From Clostridioides sp. ES-S-0010-02 (GTDB lineage: Bacteria > Bacillota > Clostridia > Peptostreptococcales > Peptostreptococcaceae), in contig CP067345.1 in NCBI GenBank assembly GCA_020641055.1, forward strand, positions 4,138,890-4,202,889: a stretch of DNA of 64,000 nt. The letters are read 5' to 3'. A model generated the notes under the pieces. It had not been told where the DNA came from. It ran no database searches and saw only the letters and a program-made list of their open reading frames with translations. Numbering within the stretch: position 1 is the first letter of the stretch; each line of letters starts with the position of its first letter. This document shows positions 56,783 to 64,000 of the stretch, piece after piece. The position numbers and the translations under genes are program-made.

Positions 56783-57083
56783 TATATACACCTCCAAATA
56801 ATATTTCTTTAGCCTGTATTCCTATTTGGAGTAACTCAGGTATACATTTACCATAATCATGAGTATAATATGGATTTACTTTAAGTAAATTACCTTTTAC
56901 AAGTCTACCCGTAATTGTTTTAACTTCTACTAAATCACCTATAGAGGCATCCTTTTGTATAAACCCTTTAACCCACATTTCTAAGGATACTTTCTTAGTA
57001 TCCTCTGGAACTTGTGGAGCTCTTTCTTCTGGAGTCAACACTATATTGTGTATAATAACCCAATCATTAATTTTAGCATCCAT
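56775..57083 (-). CDS. ortA: 2-amino-4-oxopentanoate thiolase, alpha subunit
   Basis: A 102-aa subunit of the OrtAB thiolase. The short beta-rich protein (INDWVIIHNIVLTPEERAP near residue 6, YTHDYGKCIPELLQIG near 74) is of usual family length. It lies 35 bases after ord and overlaps ortB. Confidence 0.94.
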   Translation of the reverse strand: MDAKINDWVIIHNIVLTPEERAPQVPEDTKKVSLEMWVKGFIQKDASIGDLVEVKTITGRLVKGNLLKVNPYYTHDYGKCIPELLQIGIQAKEILFGGVYNE

Positions 57084-57117
57084 TTTTTCATCCCCTTATC
57101 AGCTAACTGTTATTTTA

Positions 57118-58185
57118 TTAATTTGCTTTTGACTCTTCTTCTAACTCAATTTCTATCTGATTTCTTATATCTCCCATTATTGCTCTAGGTACTGGTATAT
57201 CCAACATAGTTTTAAGGCCTGGTCTAGCATTTATTATTAATGGAATAGAGTTTACTATCATTGCATAAGTACCTACCCCTCCAGGTATTTCAGGATTTAT
57301 TTGTAAATCAATATTTGGTATCCCTTTTATTGATACATAGTCTCCTGTTTTAATACCTTCTGCTTCAGGTATTATCTGTTGTGGATGCTCCATTTCAATT
57401 AAAACGTCTCCATTTACATATCCATATCCACATTGTCTACAACCAGCAACATTTCCAGCCAATGCCTCTCCGTACTTAGATTTTCTATCTACTGTAGTCA
57501 TTATTGGTTCTTTTGTTTGTTCTATCTTATCTAGTTTCCACCCTAATCCATCAGCTATCATATTTATTGATTCTACAAATCCTACATGACCTGCTATAGT
57601 ATTATTTTCTACACCTTTTATGAACTCTTCTTTTGTTACTCCAACACCTTGTTCTACCATAACAGATTTTCCAAATGGTGATAAATCATTTACCCTCTTC
57701 GCTTTTATACTATTAACTTCTTCACAAGTACCTGAAAGCGCTAATACTAGTAAATCTAGTACAAACCCTGGATTGATTCCTGTTCCAAGAATACTTACTC
57801 CATTCTCTTTTGCAACTTCATCCATTTTCTTAGCCAAGTCTGCATCATCAGCTTGTGGATATGCCATTTGTTCTGCTGTTGATATAACATTTATTTTTCT
57901 ATTTAATAAGAACATTATTTTATCAAAAGCCTTTTTAGTAAATGAATCAGTTGCTAATAAAACAACATCTACACTTTTTTCTTTAAAAACTTCTTCATAA
58001 TTTCCATTGATAATAACTTCTGTTCTTTCTCCTCTTTCAATTCCTAGGACATCATACATACTTTTACCTGAAGTACTTCTACTGCAAACAGATACTATTT
58101 CTATACCTTCTTTTTTTAAAATCATATTAGCCATGCCTATCCCCATAGCTCCAAATCCCCATATACCAACTCTTACTTTTCTCAT
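57118..58185 (-). CDS. ord: 2,4-diaminopentanoate dehydrogenase
   Basis: NAD(P)-dependent oxidative deamination of 2,4-diaminopentanoate to 2-amino-4-oxopentanoate. The 355-aa protein has the Rossmann motif GIWGFGAMGIGMANM at residues 8-22 and a dihydrodipicolinate-reductase-like C-terminal half (LGTGINPGFVLDLLV near 137). It is the first gene of the cluster, with an AGGAGGG box before the ATG and a sigma-54 promoter 45-60 bases upstream. Confidence 0.95.
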   Translation of the reverse strand: MRKVRVGIWGFGAMGIGMANMILKKEGIEIVSVCSRSTSGKSMYDVLGIERGERTEVIINGNYEEVFKEKSVDVVLLATDSFTKKAFDKIMFLLNRKINVISTAEQMAYPQADDADLAKKMDEVAKENGVSILGTGINPGFVLDLLVLALSGTCEEVNSIKAKRVNDLSPFGKSVMVEQGVGVTKEEFIKGVENNTIAGHVGFVESINMIADGLGWKLDKIEQTKEPIMTTVDRKSKYGEALAGNVAGCRQCGYGYVNGDVLIEMEHPQQIIPEAEGIKTGDYVSIKGIPNIDLQINPEIPGGVGTYAMIVNSIPLIINARPGLKTMLDIPVPRAIMGDIRNQIEIELEEESKAN

Positions 58186-58228
58186 ATATACACCCTCCTA
58201 AAAATTTATATTCTTAATTATTAGTTAA

Positions 58229-58244
58229 AGCATGAATCGTGCCA
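58229..58244 (-). promoter_or_regulatory. Sigma-54 promoter of the ornithine operon
   Basis: On the minus strand TGGCACG-ATTC-ATGCT: GG-N10-GC spacing is exact and only one base departs from the -24/-12 consensus (A instead of T in TTGC). It lies about 45 bases upstream of the ord start, beside a sigma-54 activator gene. Confidence 0.8.
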
Positions 58245-58344
58245 ACTTCAAAACAAAAATAAATATTTATTAGAACGTTGAAACTATAATTATCTTGTTA
58301 TGTATTTTCATAAATAAAAAATAATATTTTTTCTGAGAAACAAA

Positions 58345-58370
58345 AAAAGAGCAAAAAAATTTGCTCTTTT
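58345..58370 (-). terminator. Terminator of the second sigma-54 activator
   Basis: AAAAGAGCAAA pairs with TTTGCTCTTTT, followed on the minus strand by TTTTTG. It lies 44 bases past the activator stop, upstream of the ornithine promoter. Confidence 0.88.
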
Positions 58371-58413
58371 ATAATAATTTTGCGCCTTTATTTTTCTTTT
58401 TTATTTTACTTCT

Positions 58414-59814
58414 TTATAGGACTTTAATGTTATATTTTTTTATTTTATATTGTAAATTTTGCCTATTCATACCTAAAATTGATGCAGCCTTAGTTATATT
58501 ATATGATGCCTTTTCTAATGATTCATATATATACTTCTCTTCTATCTCACTGAGAACATTATTAAGTGTCTTATTCTCTAAATCATTTAAAGAATAATTA
58601 TTACGCTCTTTATTCTCTTTAAGATTGTAATAGTCATTTAAATTAATCATGCTTGTTTCTATTTGTATCTCGTTTTCCATCATACTCATAGTACAATAAA
58701 TTATGTTTTCTAGTTCTCTTATGTTCCCTTGCCAGTCATAATTTTTTAAAACCCTGATAGCTTCATCTGAAATACCTACTACTTTTTTATTTAACTTTTT
58801 ATTATACTTTGAAATAAATTTTTTGCATAATACAGATATATCCTCTTTTCTATCTCTAAGAGGAGGAATTTTTATATCTATTATGTTAAGCCTATAATAT
58901 AAATCTTTTCTCATTTTATTCTCATTTAAAATAACTTTTGGACTTTCATTTGTTGTTGCAATAATTCTTACATCAACAGGTATATCCTTAGTCCCTCCAA
59001 CTCTTCTTACATAACCTTCCTGCAAAACTCTTAGCAATTTAGCCTGTAACATAATAGGCATGGAGTTTATTTCATCCAATAATAATGTCCCTTTGTTAGC
59101 TTGCTCAAATAAACCTGGCCTGTCTATTGCCCCTGTAAATCCTCCCTTAGCAGTTCCAAATAGTATTCCTTCGAATAATGATTCTGGTAAAGCTGCACAA
59201 TTTTGTGCTATAAATGGATAATTTTTTCTATTACTTCCATAGTGAATGGACTGGCTAAATAGCTCTTTGCCTGTCCCAGTTTCACCATATATAAATACTG
59301 AGGCATCAGATTTACAAGCTTTCTTAGATTTTGCTATTGCCTCTTTAATCAGATTACTTTCCCCTAAAATATCATCAAATTCATAACCCTTTTTTTGTTT
59401 ATTGTCAACTTTATTAATTAAATTTTTTTTATAGCTTCTGTTTAATAAATTTTCTATAGTTGTCATATTCTTTGATATTTCAAGTGCCCCTACAAATTCT
59501 CCTTTAATATCAATTGGTATCGTAGTATTTATTGCTGTTATTTCTTTTCCATTTTTATCTAGATATTTTTGAATATTGTCTTTAATAATTTCCCTTTTTT
59601 CCAAAACTTCTACTAGTGTACTTCTATTTATTTTCATTTTGCTGACTATATCAAAAAATGAATTAGTTAAAACATCATGTCTATTCATTTTTTCCATTTT
59701 TTGTACAGAATCATTGTAGATTATAGTTTTCCCTTCTTTATTAACAAAATGTACCCCTTCATCAATATTTTCCAATATTTCATTCATTACTTTAAAAAAT
59801 ATTTCTTGGTTCAA
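58414..59814 (-). CDS. Sigma-54-dependent activator of the ornithine cluster (PAS-AAA+-Fis)
   Basis: A 466-aa regulator. An N-terminal PAS domain covers about residues 8-120 (NIDEGVHFVNKEGKTIIYND). The AAA+ core has Walker A GETGTGKE near 180, contact loop GGFTGA near 225 and GTLLLDEINSMP near 242. A Fis-type helix-turn-helix closes the protein (YNITKAASILGMNRQNLQYKIKKY, about 440-463). It is next to and upstream of ord on the same strand and separated from it by a terminator and the sigma-54 promoter, so it probably activates the ornithine genes. Confidence 0.9.
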   Translation of the reverse strand: MNQEIFFKVMNEILENIDEGVHFVNKEGKTIIYNDSVQKMEKMNRHDVLTNSFFDIVSKMKINRSTLVEVLEKREIIKDNIQKYLDKNGKEITAINTTIPIDIKGEFVGALEISKNMTTIENLLNRSYKKNLINKVDNKQKKGYEFDDILGESNLIKEAIAKSKKACKSDASVFIYGETGTGKELFSQSIHYGSNRKNYPFIAQNCAALPESLFEGILFGTAKGGFTGAIDRPGLFEQANKGTLLLDEINSMPIMLQAKLLRVLQEGYVRRVGGTKDIPVDVRIIATTNESPKVILNENKMRKDLYYRLNIIDIKIPPLRDRKEDISVLCKKFISKYNKKLNKKVVGISDEAIRVLKNYDWQGNIRELENIIYCTMSMMENEIQIETSMINLNDYYNLKENKERNNYSLNDLENKTLNNVLSEIEEKYIYESLEKASYNITKAASILGMNRQNLQYKIKKYNIKVL

Positions 59815-60241
59815 CTATATCACCCCAGTACCTAAATATATAACAACCCAAAAATAAGTAAAATATTTCTATATATTTATCTTATCACATATTTATGATA
59901 TTTTTTATGTCCATTATATTTTTAATTAATACTTGATGAACTACATAGTAAAGCATGAATAGTAATGGTTATATTCTTAGTATTTTCCCTTTTGTTGATA
60001 TTTCCTTATTAAAAAAAATATTCTAAATATATTATTTATACTCAAATATTATCTAAAAAAGAGTATTTGTATACCTTTATTCTCGTACATATTTTTAACT
60101 TAAAATATAAACTTTATATAAAACAAGTTAAAATATACTTAATTAAAATACGTAAAAAAGAGCTATCACAGAACAAATTTAATTTACTCATGCGATAACT
60201 CGATTCTACAAACTAATATTTAATTTTCATAATATTTATTT
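59815..60241. other. Intergenic region between hpdA and the sigma-54 activator, with the hpd terminator
   Basis: About 430 AT-rich bases. At 60154-60203 GAGTTATCGC pairs with GTGATAGCTC (minus strand), followed by TTTTTTACG, a terminator for the hpd operon. The remainder, which should contain the activator promoter, shows no coding frame or further structure. Confidence 0.65.
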
Positions 60242-61192
60242 CTAAAAAGCAGTCTCATGCCCAACATAACAGGCTATGCCATTATCTAAAAATATGTCCT
60301 GTAATTCTTCAAGATGCTCTTCATCAACATCTCCTTTATCAGAATACTCATATTCTTTACCTAATTGAATCCATTTTGACTCTCCTAGTCTATGAAATGG
60401 TAACAGATTAATTTCTACTAAATTATTTTTATGCATAAAAGATATAATATCATTTATATTTTCTATACTATCATTAAATCCTGAAATAACTGGTACTCTA
60501 AGTACTAATCTTCCACCCCAGTCAGAGTTCACAAGATTTGATATGTTTTCTAATACTAAATCATTATACACACCTGTTTGTTCCTTATGCTTTTCTCTAT
60601 CCATATGTTTTATATCAATAAATGCAAAGTCGATATCCTTAAATATATTATTAAAAATTTCATTTGAAACACATGCACTCGTTTCAATAGCAGTGTGCAC
60701 ATTTGTTTCATGACATTTTAATAGCACTTCATGTAAAAATTCATGTTGAAGTAGTGGCTCTCCTCCACTAAATGTTACTCCTCCATTACTTCTCCAGTTA
60801 TTAGAATCACGCTTAATCACCTTTACAAGTTCCTCTACAGTATATGGCTTTGCACATAATTTAAACGCATTATAATAACACGAGTTGACACATTCAAAAC
60901 TCTCACAATTCTTACATATGCCCCAATCTATGACTGGCTTATTGTCAAGGTCAAAACTCAATGCACCATTTTTACATTTACCATGACATACAGTACATCC
61001 ATTTTCATATTGACAAGACAACTCACTAAACATCATATGTGGTCTAACAGTCCAACTTTCAGGATTTGCACACCACTTACAACTAAGTGGACATCCATTT
61101 AAAAACACAGTTGTTCTACAACCTGGCCCATCATGAACTGAAAAGCTTTGTATATCAAAAATCATTCCTTCTAATTGTCTTTGACTATTCAT
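60242..61192 (-). CDS. hpdA: 4-hydroxyphenylacetate decarboxylase activating enzyme
   Basis: Radical SAM enzyme that installs the glycyl radical on HpdB. The 316-aa protein has the cluster motif CPLSCKWC near residue 34 and additional ferredoxin-type cysteines (CQYENGCTVCHGKC, CKNCESFECVNSC) between 60 and 105. GGVTFSGGEPLLQ lies near 135. I chose ATG 61192 (MNSQRQLEG), which overlaps the hpdC stop by eight bases; an ATG six codons upstream lacks support. It ends the hpdBCA operon. Confidence 0.96.
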   Translation of the reverse strand: MNSQRQLEGMIFDIQSFSVHDGPGCRTTVFLNGCPLSCKWCANPESWTVRPHMMFSELSCQYENGCTVCHGKCKNGALSFDLDNKPVIDWGICKNCESFECVNSCYYNAFKLCAKPYTVEELVKVIKRDSNNWRSNGGVTFSGGEPLLQHEFLHEVLLKCHETNVHTAIETSACVSNEIFNNIFKDIDFAFIDIKHMDREKHKEQTGVYNDLVLENISNLVNSDWGGRLVLRVPVISGFNDSIENINDIISFMHKNNLVEINLLPFHRLGESKWIQLGKEYEYSDKGDVDEEHLEELQDIFLDNGIACYVGHETAF

Positions 61193-61442
61193 TAAACACA
61201 TGCCCTTCACAAGTAATTGCGTTTAATGTTGAGTATACCCAATCTTCATTCTCTAGCCCAACACATTTACCTATACCTTCATCATTAGCATCAACAAAAT
61301 TTTTACAATTTTTACATTTTGGCATTACTTTTATTTCTGAACATGCTTCATCATCTAAATTAATCATTTGTTTTGATAATCTACAAATCCCTTTAGTCGC
61401 ATCTACTGCGCAAAAATTCATACAATCACTATGTTTTCTCAT
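61185..61442 (-). CDS. hpdC: 4-hydroxyphenylacetate decarboxylase small subunit
   Basis: An 85-aa iron-sulfur subunit with eight cysteines (residues 7, 11, 20, 34, 43, 46, 60 and 78), consistent with two [4Fe-4S] clusters. It is needed for a stable, active complex with HpdB. It starts three bases after the hpdB stop and overlaps hpdA. Confidence 0.96.
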   Translation of the reverse strand: MRKHSDCMNFCAVDATKGICRLSKQMINLDDEACSEIKVMPKCKNCKNFVDANDEGIGKCVGLENEDWVYSTLNAITCEGHVFNE

Positions 61443-61445
61443 ATT

Positions 61446-64000
61446 TTACACCCCTTCATACTCTGTTCTAGCAATTACTTCATCTTGTATTGGTTTACCT
61501 AGTTCACACCAGTATTGAGTAAATCCAGCAACACGTACCATTAGTTGACGATAATTATCAGGATTTTTTTGTGCGTCTTTCAAAGTTTCTGAGTCCACAA
61601 CATTGTATTGAATATGGAATCCACCTTTTCTCAAGTAACTTCTTGTTAAATCTAACAGTTTTTTTGTTCCTTGTTGTCCTCTAATAGTTGTAGGATGAAG
61701 TTTTAAATTCATTTGAGAATTTTGAACTACTGCTTGATCCCAAATAGTCGCAGATTCAAATAATGCATACACACCATTTTTATCTGTTCCTGCATATGCA
61801 GAAACTGAACCATCTGAATATGTTGTTCCACTTAATCTACCATCTGGGGTAGCTAAAGTAGCAGCTCCTTGTGGTCCATGTGTAGATACAGAAATTTGAC
61901 AAGGATACATTTTTTTAGCATATAAAGATTGTGCTTCTTCACACACTTTTGCTAGCCATATTTCATAATTTTTAAGAATCATATCTGCATACAAATCATT
62001 GTTTCCATATTTAGGTGCATCAAGACAGGCCTTATAAATAGCATCATATTTGCCAGTCTTATCCACTTTTACTTGGTCTGCCATAGAATAATTACCAACT
62101 TCTAATGCATCTTTAAATCCAAAATTATTTAATACAGCATCCTTCATTTCTTCAACTGTAAAAGCTTTGTCATCATATACAAGTTTTTTAAGTGCAGCAA
62201 ATGAGTTAACCATAGTAACAGTTCCACAAGTTTCTACATTTAATGTTGCATTATAACGATATCCCATATTTCCTATATGTTGACCTTTATCTAAACAGTC
62301 TGGTTTTAATAGAGAATTTATTATAGAAGTATCAAACTTTCTCCATATATCTAACTCAATATTATTTGCTCTCTCAAGAACATTTATTGCTTGTTTATAA
62401 TAGTCTTTAAATACTTCTACAACTTCTTCATAAGTATCTAATGGCTTATTATGAGGTTCAAATACTTGTATATTCATACGATGGTCTTTACCATTCATGA
62501 GAACAAGTTCTAATATTTTAGGATTAGCAATAAAGTGAACTCCAGAACCAGCAGATTGTCCTGCTCCACCTGCAATAGAATATGTCTTTCCATTTAAAGT
62601 CAGTTGTTTCCAGCATCCTGGAGATGTTTCCAGACATCCACCTAATGCAAATGCTCTAGCTTCTTCAACAGTCATTCCTTCATCAGCAAATTGCTTCATC
62701 ATAAATGTTGTCCCATTTGAATTGTTTACCCATGCTGGATAACCAGAACCAAGTTTTGTACATTCAACAGCTTTCATTAAAAAATCTTCTGGAAGTTTTT
62801 CATCATATAACATAGTTAAGCTAGGCTGAGGAGTTCTACATCTCATACTTGCCTCTAATAATAATTCTTCTAATTCATTAGCTCCTGTAGAACCATCTTC
62901 TCTTAAGCCACCTATAGATAAAGTATTGAATGTATTTCCTGATAAGACTCCTCCATTTACACCTGCTGAAGCAAAACAGTCAATACAAGTGATTTTTATT
63001 CTATAAAGTTCTAATAATTCAATAACTTCTTCTTTTGTAATTAGTCCTTTTTCCATATCCTGTTCATACCAAGGATATAAAATTTGACCAAAACGACCTA
63101 TAGACATACCAGATATAGCATCTTCATTTACTGATGCTATATGAATTGTATAAGTCAATTGAAGAGCTTCTCTAAATGTACGAGGTTGTTTATGTGCAAT
63201 ATGTTCTAATATCTCTACTAAATCTGAATATTCTTTTTTTGATTCTAAATCTGTTTCTATACTCTCTAAATATTTTGCATGTTTTGCATAGTTTAAAATC
63301 CAAGCTTGTAACCCTTCAATGACTTGAATAACAGCTTCATAAAAATATAGACGATCCATTCCGATAAGCCCATCTCCAGATGCATTTCCTGCAACTGCTT
63401 TTTTACATTCTTTTGCCATTTCTATAATTCCATCTAATCCATAATTTAAAGGATAAAAATAGTTTATAACTTCTCTACCTTGAGGAAGTGTATATCCTGA
63501 ATCAAACATACATATAAGTGTACTCATTAAATTTTCTTTTAAATCATAATCTGGCATCATCTTTTCATAGTGAAATCCTAAATCTTCAACTGATTTTCCA
63601 ACCCATTCCTTTGCCATTTTTACAAGAACAGGTACTTCTTCTTTTCTCATTCCAAATTTACCAGCTATTGAAACAACATTTCCAAAACTTTCAGTTACAT
63701 TTCCTCCACCAGAACCAAATTTTGTAAGCTCATCTGCTGTATTACTAGCTAATTTCTTTGCTTCTTCTTTCATTTGTTCTCCCTGAGCAACAAAGAAACT
63801 TTCACTTACCCAAGGCATTGGGAAAGAACCTCTATAATGGCGTGTTTTTTGCATTACTATCTTCTCACCAGGTATTATATTTGGTGTCATATGAGAAAAA
63901 GCAGCTTTAAGAGCTTTAGCTCTTCTAACTACTGCTATATCCCCATCTGATTTTCTATATTCTCTATTGTACCAATATGGAAATTCCATATCAGCTGTAG
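61446..64000 (-). CDS. hpdB: 4-hydroxyphenylacetate decarboxylase, glycyl-radical subunit (5' end off window)
   Basis: Decarboxylates 4-hydroxyphenylacetate, from tyrosine fermentation, to p-cresol. About 851 of some 900 codons are present; the frame is open across the window edge, so the N-terminal 50 residues are simply outside it, and an internal ATG at 63989 is not the true start. The thiyl cysteine and adjacent glutamate are in [12 protein letters not shown], and the glycyl-radical motif [10 protein letters not shown] is near the C-terminus. It is the first gene of hpdB-hpdC-hpdA. p-Cresol output is a known trait of C. difficile. Confidence 0.96.
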   Translation of the reverse strand, partial: TADMEFPYWYNREYRKSDGDIAVVRRAKALKAAFSHMTPNIIPGEKIVMQKTRHYRGSFPMPWVSESFFVAQGEQMKEEAKKLASNTADELTKFGSGGGNVTESFGNVVSIAGKFGMRKEEVPVLVKMAKEWVGKSVEDLGFHYEKMMPDYDLKENLMSTLICMFDSGYTLPQGREVINYFYPLNYGLDGIIEMAKECKKAVAGNASGDGLIGMDRLYFYEAVIQVIEGLQAWILNYAKHAKYLESIETDLESKKEYSDLVEILEHIAHKQPRTFREALQLTYTIHIASVNEDAISGMSIGRFGQILYPWYEQDMEKGLITKEEVIELLELYRIKITCIDCFASAGVNGGVLSGNTFNTLSIGGLREDGSTGANELEELLLEASMRCRTPQPSLTMLYDEKLPEDFLMKAVECTKLGSGYPAWVNNSNGTTFMMKQFADEGMTVEEARAFALGGCLETSPGCWKQLTLNGKTYSIAGGAGQSAGSGVHFIANPKILELVLMNGKDHRMNIQVFEPHNKPLDTYEEVVEVFKDYYKQAINVLERANNIELDIWRKFDTSIINSLLKPDCLDKGQHIGNMGYRYNATLNVETCGTVTMVNSFAALKKLVYDDKAFTVEEMKDAVLNNFGFKDALEVGNYSMADQVKVDKTGKYDAIYKACLDAPKYGNNDLYADMILKNYEIWLAKVCEEAQSLYAKKMYPCQISVSTHGPQGAATLATPDGRLSGTTYSDGSVSAYAGTDKNGVYALFESATIWDQAVVQNSQMNLKLHPTTIRGQQGTKKLLDLTRSYLRKGGFHIQYNVVDSETLKDAQKNPDNYRQLMVRVAGFTQYWCELGKPIQDEVIARTEYEGV

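Noticed and set aside
63989-64000. hpdB start at the internal ATG 63989
   Set aside because: The frame stays open to the window edge and the known protein has about 50 more residues, so the true start is outside.

Overview
This 64 kb window is low-G+C DNA from an anaerobic, amino-acid-fermenting clostridium. Glutamate dehydrogenase GluD, the HpdBCA p-cresol-forming decarboxylase, the Ni carbon monoxide dehydrogenase operon and the D-ornithine Stickland cluster point to Clostridioides difficile or a close relative. Several proteins (GluD, HpdA) appear to differ at scattered positions from what I remember of strain 630, so a divergent lineage is possible; I could not verify this. Nearly all genes from the left edge to 36 kb lie on the minus strand.

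Layout. 1-3.1 kb: groES-groEL behind a CIRCE operator, and cls. 3.1-9 kb: ogg, a YeiH-type exporter with a divergent LysR regulator, a metallo-hydrolase, a broken membrane ORF and a ketopantoate-reductase-like enzyme. 9.2-12.5 kb: pyrB-K-D-E with a PyrR-type RNA hairpin beside the pyrB ribosome binding site. 12.7-21.3 kb: an SH3-NlpC/P60 cell-wall hydrolase, two tandem M56 (BlaR1-like) membrane proteases, gluD, a P-loop/Asp23 protein and cfa behind a three-stem hairpin. 21.4-26.7 kb: cooS with its Fe-S and FAD partners, a CapA-like lipoprotein and a 2[4Fe-4S] ferredoxin.

27.3-36.0 kb holds the most unusual system: an apparent ribosomally made, post-translationally modified peptide (RiPP) operon. 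In transcription order it has two SPASM radical SAM enzymes (the first with an N-terminal recognition domain), a 54-codon Cys- and aromatic-rich precursor, a stem-loop, a two-domain FtsX permease with its ATPase, a subtilisin-like protease fused to an acyl-carrier-like domain that lacks the phosphopantetheine serine, and an ABC exporter. Directly upstream (36.2-37.3 kb) are remnants of a complete agr quorum-sensing locus (agrA, agrC, agrB), all broken. The whole segment looks like an accessory insertion between the ferredoxin and fmdE/rex.

37.5-43 kb: an FmdE-family protein, rex, an ABC-F protein, a MATE transporter and a Crp-family regulator. 43.3-48.7 kb: a leader peptide with terminator, a sigma-54 activator, and a sigma-54-promoter-driven amidohydrolase/amino-acid permease operon. 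48.8-59.8 kb: ord-ortA-ortB-oraS-oraE-or3-orr-nhaC behind a sigma-54 promoter, with its own sigma-54 activator. 60.2-64 kb: hpdA, hpdC and a 5'-truncated hpdB at the window edge. Together the right half is a Stickland/amino-acid catabolism block under sigma-54, while Rex, GluD and CooS concern redox balance. I saw no rRNA, tRNA, CRISPR array or intact insertion sequence.
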